Positions 24,072 to 33,450 are shown, counted from the stretch's first letter. The stretch is 64,000 nucleotides of DNA from Oryzibacter oryziterrae (GCF_021864535.1 NZ_JAKJIC010000017.1:1-64000), one strand, 5' to 3'. Notes: a model not told the origin generated them from the sequence alone. Made by a program: numbers and translations.

Positions 24072-25556
24072 ATGTCGCTCGTGCTCAAGATCCATCCCGA
24101 CGACAGCGTCGCCGTTGCCCTCGAGCCGCTGGCCGGCGGCACCGCGATCGACGGCTTCGGCCTGACGCTCGCGGGCGACATCGGCCAGGGGCACAAGTTT
24201 GCCGTCAAACCGATCGCGGCGGGCGACAAGGTGATCAAATACGGCTCGGTGATCGGCATCGCCACGGCCGACATCGCGGCGGGCGAGCATGTGCACACGC
24301 AGAACCTCAAGACCGCGCTCGGCGGCGTGCTCGACTATCATTTCGGCACGCCCGCCCCGGTCGCCCGCGTCGATGCCTCCGTGCCGACCTTCCCGGCTTT
24401 CGTCCGCAAGGGCGGCGACATCGGCATCCGCAACGATCTGTGGATCGTGCCGCTGGTCGGCTGCATCAACGGCCTCGCCCAGCGCATCGCCACCGAGGTG
24501 GAAAAGCGCGGCCTGCTGCCCGACGGCGCCCGCGCGCTGGCGCTGACGCATCCTTACGGCTGCTCGCAGCTCGGCGGCGACCTCGCCAACACCCGCGGCA
24601 TCCTGCAGAATTTCGTCACCCATCCCAATGCCGGCGGCGTGCTGGTGCTCGGGCTTGGCTGCGAGAACAACACCAAGGCCTATTTCCAGGAGGGTCTGAC
24701 GCTGCCCGATCCGGACCGCGTGCGCTTCCTGACGACGCAGGAGGCGGGCGACGAAGTGGAGGCGGCGCTCGCCGCCTGCGCCGAGCTGGCCCGCACCATG
24801 GCCTCCGACAGGCGCGAGGAGGTCGGCATCGACCGCCTGCGCGTCGGCCTCAAATGCGGCGGCTCGGACGGCTTCTCGGGCATCACTGCCAACCCGCTGC
24901 TGGGCGCCTTCTCCGATTGGCTGACGGGCTTTGGCGGCACCACGGTGCTGACGGAAGTGCCGGAAATGTTCGGCGCCGAACAGCTGCTGATGGACCGCGC
25001 CGAGAGCCGCGAGGTCTTCGACAAGACCGTCGCGCTGATCAACGACTTCAAGCAATATTATCTCGACAACAAGCAGCCCATCTACGAGAACCCCTCGCCC
25101 GGCAACAAGGCCGGCGGCATCTCGACGCTGGAAGAAAAGTCGCTCGGCTGCACCCAGAAGGCCGGCCTCTCCACCGTGCGCGACGTCTTGAAATACACCG
25201 ATCGCGTGGTGAAGCCCGGCCTCAATCTGCTCTCCGCCCCCGGCAATGACGGCGTCGCGGTGACGGCGCTGGCGGCGAGCGGATGCCATATCGTGCTGTT
25301 CACCACGGGACGCGGCACACCGCTGGGCGGCATCGTGCCCACCGCCAAGATCGCCACCAATTCGACGCTGGCCGCCAACAAGCCGCACTGGATCGACTTC
25401 AACGCCGGCCCGATCGCCACCGGCGAGACCACGGTGACCGGCATGACCGCCGATTTCGCCCGCTTCGTCCTCGACGTGGCGAGCGGCAAGCCCACGCGCA
25501 ACGAGATCAACGGCATCGCCGAGATCGTCATCTTCAAGTCGGGCGTGACGCTCTGA
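24072..25556 (+). CDS. uxaA: Altronate dehydratase
   Basis: A 494-residue full-length UxaA: an N-terminal SAF-like domain (residues ~10-85, with GHKFAVKPIAAGDKVIKYG) joined to the C-terminal catalytic part. Blocks include GCINGLAQRIA, THPYGCSQLG, GLGCENN, LKCGGSDGFSGITANP and TTGRGTPLG. It dehydrates D-altronate to 2-keto-3-deoxygluconate, which enters the Entner-Doudoroff route; KDG kinase and aldolase are not in the window. AAAGGA precedes the ATG. It is the last enzyme gene of the operon, separated from uxaB by repeat DNA, and convergent with the lacI-type gene. Confidence 0.94.
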   Translation: MSLVLKIHPDDSVAVALEPLAGGTAIDGFGLTLAGDIGQGHKFAVKPIAAGDKVIKYGSVIGIATADIAAGEHVHTQNLKTALGGVLDYHFGTPAPVARVDASVPTFPAFVRKGGDIGIRNDLWIVPLVGCINGLAQRIATEVEKRGLLPDGARALALTHPYGCSQLGGDLANTRGILQNFVTHPNAGGVLVLGLGCENNTKAYFQEGLTLPDPDRVRFLTTQEAGDEVEAALAACAELARTMASDRREEVGIDRLRVGLKCGGSDGFSGITANPLLGAFSDWLTGFGGTTVLTEVPEMFGAEQLLMDRAESREVFDKTVALINDFKQYYLDNKQPIYENPSPGNKAGGISTLEEKSLGCTQKAGLSTVRDVLKYTDRVVKPGLNLLSAPGNDGVAVTALAASGCHIVLFTTGRGTPLGGIVPTAKIATNSTLAANKPHWIDFNAGPIATGETTVTGMTADFARFVLDVASGKPTRNEINGIAEIVIFKSGVTL

Positions 25557-25574
25557 CCTGCCGGAGCGGTCAGA
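25552..25574. terminator. Hairpin between convergent uxaA and lacI-type genes
   Basis: TCTGACC (25552-25558) and GGTCAGA (25568-25574) form a 7-bp stem that includes both stop codons. No T run is present, so it would be a weak bidirectional terminator at best. Confidence 0.35.
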
Positions 25575-26571
25575 CGCTGCCGCGCCAGACGATCTGGCTC
25601 GCCAGCGTGATCTGCTTGACCAGCGTGCGCCCGGCCAGACGTTCGAGCAGCAGGTCGACGGCCACTTCGCCGATCTGCTCGGCGGGCAGGCGCACCGTGG
25701 TCAGCGGCGGGTTGAGGAAGGGCGCGGTGGGAATGTCGTTGAAGCTCGCCACGGCCACGTCGCCGGGGATGGCAATGCTCTTTTCCTGCAGATAGCGATA
25801 GACGCCGATCGCCACATTGTCGTTGCAGGTGATGATGGCGTCCGGCCGTGGCGATTGCGCCATCAGCCGTTCGGCCATGCGATAGCCGAGCGCCTCGCTG
25901 TTGTGGTCGGGGCTCTGTTCGGTGGCGCACAGGGCCGGATCGAAGCCGCCATGCTCGGCCATCCAGCTGGCATAGGTGCGGCAGCGCACTTCGCCGTAAG
26001 GGTCGGTTTCCGATTGGCCGATCCAGCCGGCAAAGCCGATGCGGCGGTAGCCCTTGGTGCCCAGCGCCGTCAGCAGCTTGCGCATGGCCACCGCAAGATC
26101 GCTGGCGACCGCGTCGAACTCCTCGCCCGGCGGAATGGAATCGGCAAACACCAGCTGCCGGCCATAGCGCTGCAGCCAGTCCACATAATCAGGCTCGAAG
26201 CTGCCGATGGCGATGACGCCGGCGGCATTCTCCAGCAGGGCCGGCTCGGGCATGGTGTCGGCGTAGACCCGCACCGTCTCCATCTTCAGCGTCTGGCAGC
26301 GGCTCTCGATACCGAGGCGGACGGACACGTAATAGGGGTCGATGAGCTCATGCTCGGGACGCAGGAAATGCACCAGCGCGATGCGCTTCAGCGCATTGCG
26401 GCCACCGCTGTTGCGCACGCGCGGCGGCGCATAGTTCATCGCGGCCGCCGCCTCGATGATCGCCCGGCGCTTCTGCTCGGAGATCGACAGCGTCTGGTCG
26501 GAGTTGAGAACCCGGGACACGGTGGTCGAGGAAACCCCGACTGCTTTCGCAATTGTCTTGAGAGTGGCCAT
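25570..26571 (-). CDS. LacI family transcriptional regulator
   Basis: A 333-residue LacI/GalR repressor. The N-terminal HTH and hinge are MATLKTIAKAVGVSSTTVSRVLNS to residue ~60, followed by a periplasmic-binding-protein-like effector domain with ITCNDNVAIGVYRYLQE and PLTTVRLPAEQIG near the end. It is divergent from the sugar ABC importer/GH2 operon, whose promoter contains a palindromic operator, so it most likely represses that operon and itself. The effector is probably a sugar released by the GH2 enzyme. Its gene is convergent with uxaA, linking the two sugar cassettes. Confidence 0.92.
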   Translation of the reverse strand: MATLKTIAKAVGVSSTTVSRVLNSDQTLSISEQKRRAIIEAAAAMNYAPPRVRNSGGRNALKRIALVHFLRPEHELIDPYYVSVRLGIESRCQTLKMETVRVYADTMPEPALLENAAGVIAIGSFEPDYVDWLQRYGRQLVFADSIPPGEEFDAVASDLAVAMRKLLTALGTKGYRRIGFAGWIGQSETDPYGEVRCRTYASWMAEHGGFDPALCATEQSPDHNSEALGYRMAERLMAQSPRPDAIITCNDNVAIGVYRYLQEKSIAIPGDVAVASFNDIPTAPFLNPPLTTVRLPAEQIGEVAVDLLLERLAGRTLVKQITLASQIVWRGSV

Positions 26572-26927
26572 CGTCCATCAGATCGGTTTTGTAAGGGTCC
26601 TCGGGTGACCTACGGGGCAGCGACACGCTCAAGACACGGCCGCAGCAATCGCTGTTGAGCCCCCGACGCTTTCGCCAAAGAGTGTCTGCCACGACGCAAG
26701 ATTCAGGAAATTTTGCGCCTTTCAGCAGCAAAAGTCACCTGTCAAACCGCTGTGGCGACAACATTCTGCCGAATCGAACTGCGATCGGTGCCGCGGTGCA
26801 AAATAGCGTACCATCTGCCAAAGTCGATTGAAAAAACGCACCATACCCGCAGGAATAGTCTCAGGTGCATTCCGCAATCACAACATACGAAGCCCGGAAA
26901 TAAATTCGGTGCGGGGAGAAACCGGAA

Positions 26928-26956
26928 TTGACATTAGTGAAATTTCACTGATTATT
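26928..26956 (+). promoter_or_regulatory. Promoter with a palindromic operator in its spacer
   Basis: TTGACA at 26928-26933 is followed 17 bases later by ATTATT. Between them lies the perfect palindrome AGTGAAATTTCACT (26936-26949), and a half-site TTTCACTGA follows at 26968. This is a typical layout for LacI-type repression of the sugar importer operon. The remainder of the gap 26572-27029 shows no gene. Confidence 0.6.
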
Positions 26957-27029
26957 GAGCTGCATTTTTCACTGAACGTCTCGGGCAGTCTTTACCTGCG
27001 GCGGCTTCAGATTTCTGGGAGGACCGAAC

Positions 27030-28298
27030 ATGAGGAAGTTCAGCACTGCATTGGGAAGCGCCATCGGTTGCCTGCTCGTCGGGTCGGGGATGATCGCGTC
27101 GGCTTCGGCCACCGAACTCACCGTCTGGTGCTGGGATCCGGACTTCAACGTCCCGGCCATGCAGGAGGCCGCTGCCCGCTACAACAAGCTGCATCCGGAC
27201 GTGAAGATCACGATCGACAACATCGCCCAGAATGACATCAAGCAGAAGCTGCAGACCCAGCTCCTGGCCAAGGTGACCGACGGCCTGCCCGACATCGTCC
27301 TGATCCAGGACGACAATGCGCAGCGCTTCCTGCAGGCCTTCCCGGGCGCTTTCGAGCCGCTGTCGGATGCCATCGACATGAAGAAGTTCGCCCCCTACAA
27401 GGTCGCCGCCGCCACCTTCGAGGGCAAGTCCTACTCGGTGCCCTTCGATTCCGGCGTCACGGGCCTGTTCTACCGCACCGACTATCTGGAAGCGGCCGGC
27501 TACAAGCCCGCCGACCTTGAAGACATCACCTGGGACCAGCTGATCAAGATCGGCACCGACGTCAAGGCTAAGACCGGCCATGACTTCTTCGACCTCGACT
27601 TCAGCGAGGCCGGTGTGGTCCGCGCCATGATGCAGTCGGCCGGCAAGTGGTTCCTGACGCCCGACGGCCAGCCCGACATTCTCGACAATGCCCCGCTCAA
27701 GGCCGCGCTCGACACCTATTCCAAGCTGTGGAAGGCCGGCATCGTCAAGCCGGTGTCCGGCTGGTCGGCCTATACCGGCGCGTTCACCTCGGGTGAAGTA
27801 GCCGCCGTGGTCTCCGGCGCCTGGATGACCGGCACCATCAAGGCCAACGCCGATCAGTCCGGCAAGTGGGCCATCGCCCCGCTGCCCAAGCTCGACGGCG
27901 TCGACGGTGCCACCCACTATTCCAACTGGGGTGGTTCGAGCTGGTATGTCTTCTCCTCGGCCAAGGAAAAGGCGACCGCCATCGACTTCCTGAACACCGT
28001 CTGGGCCAATGACGTCGACTTCTACCAGGGCATCCTGGTGAAGCAGGGCGCCATCTCCTCCCTGCTTGCCGCCCGCGATGGCGACGCCTACAAGGCGGTC
28101 GATCCGTTCTTCGGCGGTGCGCCGGTGTGGGAGAACTTCGCCAAGTGGCTCGGCCAGGTGCCGGCGGTCGATTACGGCACCTTCACCCAGGAAGTGAACT
28201 CCGCCATCCAGGAGCAACTGCCGGCCATCGCCAAGGGCGGCAGCGTCGACGAGGCGCTCAAGGCGATCAACGACCGGGTGGAACAGCAGGTCCAGTAA
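27030..28298 (+). CDS. Sugar ABC transporter substrate-binding protein (family 1)
   Basis: A 422-residue periplasmic protein of the extracellular solute-binding family 1 (MalE/UgpB-like). The signal peptide ends near residue 27 (SASA-TEL), and the mature part starts TELTVWCWDPDFN. Aromatic residues such as SGWSAYTGAF and NWGGSSWYVF probably line an oligosaccharide site. GGGAGGA precedes the ATG. It is the first gene of an operon with two permeases and a GH2 hydrolase. No ATPase gene is present, so a shared MsmX/UgpC-type ATPase elsewhere would be needed. Confidence 0.92.
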   Translation: MRKFSTALGSAIGCLLVGSGMIASASATELTVWCWDPDFNVPAMQEAAARYNKLHPDVKITIDNIAQNDIKQKLQTQLLAKVTDGLPDIVLIQDDNAQRFLQAFPGAFEPLSDAIDMKKFAPYKVAAATFEGKSYSVPFDSGVTGLFYRTDYLEAAGYKPADLEDITWDQLIKIGTDVKAKTGHDFFDLDFSEAGVVRAMMQSAGKWFLTPDGQPDILDNAPLKAALDTYSKLWKAGIVKPVSGWSAYTGAFTSGEVAAVVSGAWMTGTIKANADQSGKWAIAPLPKLDGVDGATHYSNWGGSSWYVFSSAKEKATAIDFLNTVWANDVDFYQGILVKQGAISSLLAARDGDAYKAVDPFFGGAPVWENFAKWLGQVPAVDYGTFTQEVNSAIQEQLPAIAKGGSVDEALKAINDRVEQQVQ

Positions 28299-28413
28299 TC
28301 CGCGCCGAGACCTCCACCAGACCGGTCGGTTGAAGATCGCCGCGAGGCGGGAGAGCGGGAAACCGCTCTCCCCTACCTTGCTGCCGACCGACCGGCGCCT
28401 CTGCCTTCATCGA

Positions 28414-29310
28414 ATGAAAGACACTCCCTTGGCGCGCTCGAAGATCGCCCGCAGCGAACAGGTGAACGGCTGGCTTTTCGTCATGCCGGCTCTGGCGCTA
28501 CTCGGGATATTCCTTGTCTACCCCATCCTCTGGTCGCTGTGGATCAGCCTGCAGGTGGGCAAGGGCTCCAACCTGCATTTCGGCGGCTTTGCCAACATCA
28601 TCAGACTGTTCGGCGATCGCGTCTTCCTGCATGCGCTCACCAATACCTGCATCTTCTTCGTGGTGCAGGTGCCCATCATGATCGTGCTGGCGCTGATCTT
28701 CGCGGTCATGCTCAACGACAGCAAGCTGTGGGGCCGCGGCTTCTATCGCACCGCCATCTTCCTGCCCTGCGTCACCTCCCTGGTTGCCTATTCGGCGCTG
28801 TTCCGCTCCATGTTCGAAGCCGACGGCGTCGTCAACAACGCGCTTCTGGCGCTGCATCTCATCGCCGAGCCGATCCAGTGGCTGACCGATCCGGTGTGGG
28901 CCAAGGTGATGATCATCCTCGCCATCACCTGGCGCTGGACCGGCTACAACATGATCTTCTATCTGGCGGCGCTGCAGAACATCGACCAGTCGATCTATGA
29001 AGCGGCCCGCATCGACGGCATCCCCGCCCGCGCCCGCTTCCTGCGCCTGACGGTGCCGCTGCTGAAGCCCGTCATCCTGTTCACCTCGATCATCTCCACC
29101 ATCGGCACGCTGCAGCTGTTCGACGAGGTCAACAACATCACCCAGGGCGGACCGGGCGACGCCACGCTGACGCTGTCGCTCTACATCTACAACCTGACGT
29201 TCCAGTTCATGCCGAGCTTCGGCTACTCGGCCACCGTGTCCTACGTGATCGTGGCGATGGTGGCGGTGCTGAGCTTCCTGCAGTTCATGGTCGCGAGGGA
29301 AAAATCATGA
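28414..29310 (+). CDS. Sugar ABC transporter permease (MalF-type)
   Basis: A 298-residue inner-membrane protein with six segments and the EAA loop EAARIDGIPARARFLRLTVPLLKP, the ATPase contact of carbohydrate permeases. The ATG at 28414 starts a normal-length family member; an in-frame TTG at 28330 would add 28 unlikely residues. Its end overlaps the next permease by ATGA. It pairs with the following permease to import the sugar bound by the preceding binding protein. Confidence 0.9.
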   Translation: MKDTPLARSKIARSEQVNGWLFVMPALALLGIFLVYPILWSLWISLQVGKGSNLHFGGFANIIRLFGDRVFLHALTNTCIFFVVQVPIMIVLALIFAVMLNDSKLWGRGFYRTAIFLPCVTSLVAYSALFRSMFEADGVVNNALLALHLIAEPIQWLTDPVWAKVMIILAITWRWTGYNMIFYLAALQNIDQSIYEAARIDGIPARARFLRLTVPLLKPVILFTSIISTIGTLQLFDEVNNITQGGPGDATLTLSLYIYNLTFQFMPSFGYSATVSYVIVAMVAVLSFLQFMVAREKS

Positions 29311-30125
29311 TCCCCGCCGGAAAACTCGCCAATCGCGCGCTGGTGCACGCCATCCTGGCGGCGGCCTCCTTTGCCTCGATCTTCCCCTTCTACTGGATGG
29401 TCGTCGGCGCCACCAACACCTCTGCCGACGTCATCCGCGGCAAGACCAGCTTCGGCGCCAACCTGATCGCCAACATCGAGAACCTGCTGGCGCAGGTGGA
29501 CGTCGGCCGCGTATTCCTCAACTCGGCCGGCCTTGCGGTGGTGGGCACGGTGCTGACGCTGCTCATCTCTTCCATGGCCGGCTACGGCTTCGAGATGTTC
29601 CGCTCGCACGTGCGCGAAAAGGTCTTCGCGCTGCTGTTGCTGCTGCTCTCCATCCCCTTCGCCGCCCTGATGGTGCCGCTGTTCGTGATGGTCTCCTCGG
29701 CGGGGCTGGCCAATACCTTCATCGCCGTGCTGCTGCCGAGCCTCGCGTCGATCTTCATCATCTTCTACTTCCGCCAGGCCACCAAGGCCTTCCCCAGCGA
29801 GCTGCGCGACGCCGCGCGCATCGACGGGCTGAAGGAATGGCAGATCTTCCTCTACGTCTACATGCCCTCCATGCGCTCGACCTACGCGGCGGCAACGATC
29901 ATCGTCTTCATGCTCAGCTGGAACAACTTCCTGTGGCCGCTGATCGTGCTGCAGACGCCCGAGCACAAGACCATCACCCTCGTCATCTCCGCGCTGACCT
30001 CGGCCTATACGCCCGACTTCGGCGTCATCCTCGTCGCGACCATCCTCGCGACGCTGCCAACACTCATCCTCTTCTTCGTGCTGCAGCGCCAGTTCGTGGC
30101 CGGCATGCTCGGGTCAGTGAAATAA
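29307..30125 (+). CDS. Sugar ABC transporter permease (MalG-type)
   Basis: A 272-residue inner-membrane protein with six segments, N-terminal PFYWMVVGATN, and EAA-type loop LRDAARIDGLKEWQIFLYVYMPSMR. It is translationally coupled to the first permease (ATGA overlap) and lies nine bases before the GH2 gene, so hydrolase and importer are made together. Confidence 0.92.
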   Translation: MIPAGKLANRALVHAILAAASFASIFPFYWMVVGATNTSADVIRGKTSFGANLIANIENLLAQVDVGRVFLNSAGLAVVGTVLTLLISSMAGYGFEMFRSHVREKVFALLLLLLSIPFAALMVPLFVMVSSAGLANTFIAVLLPSLASIFIIFYFRQATKAFPSELRDAARIDGLKEWQIFLYVYMPSMRSTYAAATIIVFMLSWNNFLWPLIVLQTPEHKTITLVISALTSAYTPDFGVILVATILATLPTLILFFVLQRQFVAGMLGSVK

Positions 30126-30134
30126 GGTGAACTG

Positions 30135-32405
30135 ATGCGCTCTATAGCTGCTTTCAACGACGGCTGGACCTTCCTGGCCGGCTTCGACCCCGCACGCGCC
30201 GGTGAAGTGCAGGACGGCGCCGCAGTGGCGCTGCCGCACAATGCCGTCGATCTGCCCTTCGCCTATTTCGACGAGGCCAGCTACTGGCGCCCCTTCACCT
30301 ACCAGAAGCGCTTCACCGCCGATCCCGACTGGGCCGGCAAGGAAGTCTATCTGGTGTTCGACGGGGCGATGGCCGACAGCGTCGTCTATCTCAATGGCGT
30401 CGAGATCGTCGCCCATCCCGACGGCTACTCGCCCTTCGAAGCGCGCCTCACCGATCACCTCAAGCCCGGCGAAAATCTCATCACCGTCAAGATCGACGGT
30501 TCCGAGAACCCCGCCATTCCGCCCTTCGGCGCCCGCATCGACTACCTCACCTATGCCGGCATCTATCGCGACGTCTGGCTGCGCGTGACGCCCAAGGTGT
30601 TCATCGAGAATTTCAAGGTCGAGACGCCCGACGTGCTCGGCCCGCTCAAGGGCACGAAGGTCGCCGTTGCGCTCGCCAATCCCGCGGACATGCCCATTTC
30701 AGGCTGCGTCACGGGCTATCTGATGGACGCCGAGGGCAACGAGGTCACGCGCTATTGGCTGGCCATCGAAGACGAACAGGTGACGCTGGAGTTCCCCCCG
30801 CAGCGTGACCTCCGCCTGTGGGACCTCGACAGCCCCTATCTCTACGAGATGGTGGTGCGCCTCAACACGCCCCACGGCGTCGACGAGCGCCGGGTGCGCT
30901 TCGGCTATCGTTCGGTCGAGTTCACCACCGAGGGCTTCCGCCTCAACGGCAAGCCGCTCAAGCTGCGCGGCCTCAACCGCCACCAGTCCTTCCCCTATGT
31001 GGGCTATGCCCTCGGCCGCACCGCGCAGGAGCGCGACGCCGACATTCTGAAAGATACGCTGAAGCTCAACATGGTGCGTACCTCGCACTATCCGCAGTCG
31101 AGCTGGTTCCTCGACCGCTGCGACGAGATCGGCCTGCTCGTATTCGAGGAGATCCCCGGCTGGCAGCATGTGGGCAACGAGGCCTGGAAGGCGGCGTCGA
31201 TCGAGAACGTGCGCAACATGATCCGTCGCGACTGGAACCACCCGTCCATCGTCATCTGGGGCGTGCGCGTCAACGAATCCAAGGACCATCACGCCTTCTA
31301 CGCCGAGACCAACCGCCTGGCGCGCGAGATGGACCCGACGCGCCCCACCTCCGGCGTGCGCTGCATCGTCGAGAGCGAGATGCTGGAAGACGTCTACGCC
31401 ATGAACGACTTCATCCTCGGCATGGAAGAGATCGGCGGCAACCGTCCGCGGACGCCGCTGCGGCCGCAGAAGGAAGTCACCGGGCTCGATCACGCGGTTC
31501 CCTACATGATCACCGAGTTCAACGGTCACATGTACCCCACCAAGGTCTATGACCAGGAACAGCGCCAGGCCGAGCATGTGACGCGCCATCTCGACGTGCT
31601 GAACGCCGCCTATGGCGATCCGGAGATCGCCGGCGCCATCGGCTGGTGCGCCTTCGACTACAACACGCACAAGGACTTCGGTTCCGGCGACCGCATCTGC
31701 CATCACGGCGTGATGGACATGTTCCGCGAGCCCAAGTTCGCCGCCTTCGCCTATGCCAGCCAGTGCGAGCCGACCGACGTTCCGGTCCTCAAGCCCGTCA
31801 CCTCCTGGACGCGCGGCGACCGCAACCACGGCGGCGTGCTGCCGCTGATCATCCTGACCAATTGCGACGAGGTGGAACTGTCGAGCGGCAACATGCCGAC
31901 GCGCCGCTTCACGCCCGATCGCGCCACCTATCCGCATCTGCCGCATCCGCCGGTGATCATCCGCCGCGAGGACTATCCCAACGAGGAGTTCGGCCACTGG
32001 GGCATGGGCTGGCAGAATGTCACCTTCACCGGCTATGTGGACGGCAAGGCGGTGTGCAAGGCCGATTTCGTCGCCGATCCGGTGGCGAGCGCCCTCGTCG
32101 TGGCGCCGGATGCGCCGCAGATCATCACCGGCGACAGCCTGCCCGTCATCGTGCGCGTGGTCGATCAGGTCGGCAACCGGCTGCCTTACATGTTCGAGCC
32201 GGTGCGGGTCACCATCGAAGGCCCGGGCGAGCTGGTCGGACCGGAGCTCCTGTCGCTGGTCGGCGGCTCCACCGGCTTCTGGGTGATCGCCCGCGGCGCC
32301 GGCGAGATCCGCGTCTGCGTCACCCATGCCGGCCTCGGCACCGTGGTCAAGACGCTGGACGCGCAGGCGGCAAAGCCCGCCGTGCTGTCCCAGCCGAAGC
32401 CCTGA
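30135..32405 (+). CDS. Glycoside hydrolase family 2 (beta-galactosidase-like)
   Basis: A 756-residue cytoplasmic enzyme without a signal peptide. The order is a sugar-binding jelly-roll (~1-160), an immunoglobulin-like domain (~165-265), a TIM barrel (~270-560) and C-terminal beta domains. The nucleophile is probably Glu461 in MITEFNGH. The acid/base is probably Glu381 in IIWGVRVNES, where family members more often have NE followed by other residues. It should split imported beta-linked oligosaccharides; beta-galactosidase is the default, but beta-glucuronidase or an arabinosidase-like specificity is possible. It is the last gene of the LacI-controlled importer operon, so uptake precedes cleavage. 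Confidence 0.9.
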   Translation: MRSIAAFNDGWTFLAGFDPARAGEVQDGAAVALPHNAVDLPFAYFDEASYWRPFTYQKRFTADPDWAGKEVYLVFDGAMADSVVYLNGVEIVAHPDGYSPFEARLTDHLKPGENLITVKIDGSENPAIPPFGARIDYLTYAGIYRDVWLRVTPKVFIENFKVETPDVLGPLKGTKVAVALANPADMPISGCVTGYLMDAEGNEVTRYWLAIEDEQVTLEFPPQRDLRLWDLDSPYLYEMVVRLNTPHGVDERRVRFGYRSVEFTTEGFRLNGKPLKLRGLNRHQSFPYVGYALGRTAQERDADILKDTLKLNMVRTSHYPQSSWFLDRCDEIGLLVFEEIPGWQHVGNEAWKAASIENVRNMIRRDWNHPSIVIWGVRVNESKDHHAFYAETNRLAREMDPTRPTSGVRCIVESEMLEDVYAMNDFILGMEEIGGNRPRTPLRPQKEVTGLDHAVPYMITEFNGHMYPTKVYDQEQRQAEHVTRHLDVLNAAYGDPEIAGAIGWCAFDYNTHKDFGSGDRICHHGVMDMFREPKFAAFAYASQCEPTDVPVLKPVTSWTRGDRNHGGVLPLIILTNCDEVELSSGNMPTRRFTPDRATYPHLPHPPVIIRREDYPNEEFGHWGMGWQNVTFTGYVDGKAVCKADFVADPVASALVVAPDAPQIITGDSLPVIVRVVDQVGNRLPYMFEPVRVTIEGPGELVGPELLSLVGGSTGFWVIARGAGEIRVCVTHAGLGTVVKTLDAQAAKPAVLSQPKP

Positions 32406-32456
32406 TTGGCTGACGCTCCGGCCCGGTGCGGGCGCGAGCGTGACCCGAGACCCCGT

Positions 32457-32480
32457 CGGAGGGCGCCAAGGCGCCTTCCG
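32457..32480. terminator. Hairpin between convergent GH2 and SorC genes
   Basis: CGGAGGGCGCC-AA-GGCGCCTTCCG forms an 11-bp stem with one G-T pair, between two convergent stops. No T run on either strand; a modest bidirectional terminator is the likely role. Confidence 0.5.
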
Positions 32481-32487
32481 GACACCC

Positions 32488-33450
32488 TCAGCTGATGTCC
32501 TGGTCGGTCAGCCGCGCGGCGGTGAACTTGTCGGTGATCAGCACGTTGACGATGCGGCCGAGCAGGGCGCCGCGAATGGCGTCCAGCTTGCGCGCGCCGC
32601 CGGCAACCCCGACCACGCGCGGCACCTTCCCAAGTTCGGCCAGCGACATGCCGATGACGCGCTCGTCGAGCGAGCCGGTCACCGGACGCCCCGCGGCATC
32701 GAAGAAGCGCAGGCAGACGTCGCCGATGGCGCCGCGCGCCTCGAGATCATGCAACTCGTCGGATGAAAAGCTGTTGCCCGAGTTCCACAGCATCAGCGAG
32801 GGCTGCAGCGCGCCGATGCCGACCAGCGCCACGGTGATGTGGCGGAACTGCTCCATGGTGGCGCGCACATAGGCGTCGCCCACCATGATCAGCTTGGCGG
32901 CGGCGGACGCGGCGACGCCCTGCGCCGACAGCAGCATGGGCTCGGCCCCGGTCAGCGCGGCCAGACGCGTGGTCAGCTGCGTCGCATGGCTCTGCACCAC
33001 GGGATTGCCGATGCCGCCCAGGAGCTGCACCACCTTCTTGGCCTTGGCGCGCTTGAGCGGATGGATGGCCTCCACCATGGCCAGCAGCGACGCGCTCCAG
33101 GAGGACAGGCCGATCACCTCGTCATCGCCGATGGTGGATTCGAAATAATGGCCCGCCGCCTCGCCGATGGCGCGCAGGATCTGATCCTCCGCTTCCTGGA
33201 AGCAATCGGCCACCACCACTTCCGTGAGGCCGTAGCGATCGCGCAGCGCCTGTTCGAGATCGGGGAAGGTGCCGCGCGGCGGCGTGATGGTGACGCGGAC
33301 GATGCCCTCCTGTTCGGCGCGCTTGAGCAACCGCGAAATCGTCGCCTGGGAGATGTTGAGACGGGTGGAAATCTCCGACTGTTTCAGCCGGTTGGCATAG
33401 TAGAGCTGCGCCACGCGCGTCATCAGCCTGAGTTCGTAGATCCTGCTCAT
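32488..33450 (-). CDS. SorC/DeoR-type sugar-binding transcriptional regulator
   Basis: A 320-residue regulator. An N-terminal HTH (RVAQLYYANRLKQSEISTRLNISQATISRLLKRAEQ) is followed by the SorC sugar-phosphate-binding domain (IGLSSWSASLLAMVEAI, VQLLGGIGNP, VALVGIGALQPS, RVVGVAGGARKLDAIRGALLG). GGGAG precedes the ATG. It is divergent from the split transketolase-kinase operon, and the same 12-base motif stands before both genes. The inducer is therefore probably the phosphorylated ketose made by that kinase. Confidence 0.9.
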   Translation of the reverse strand: MSRIYELRLMTRVAQLYYANRLKQSEISTRLNISQATISRLLKRAEQEGIVRVTITPPRGTFPDLEQALRDRYGLTEVVVADCFQEAEDQILRAIGEAAGHYFESTIGDDEVIGLSSWSASLLAMVEAIHPLKRAKAKKVVQLLGGIGNPVVQSHATQLTTRLAALTGAEPMLLSAQGVAASAAAKLIMVGDAYVRATMEQFRHITVALVGIGALQPSLMLWNSGNSFSSDELHDLEARGAIGDVCLRFFDAAGRPVTGSLDERVIGMSLAELGKVPRVVGVAGGARKLDAIRGALLGRIVNVLITDKFTAARLTDQDIS

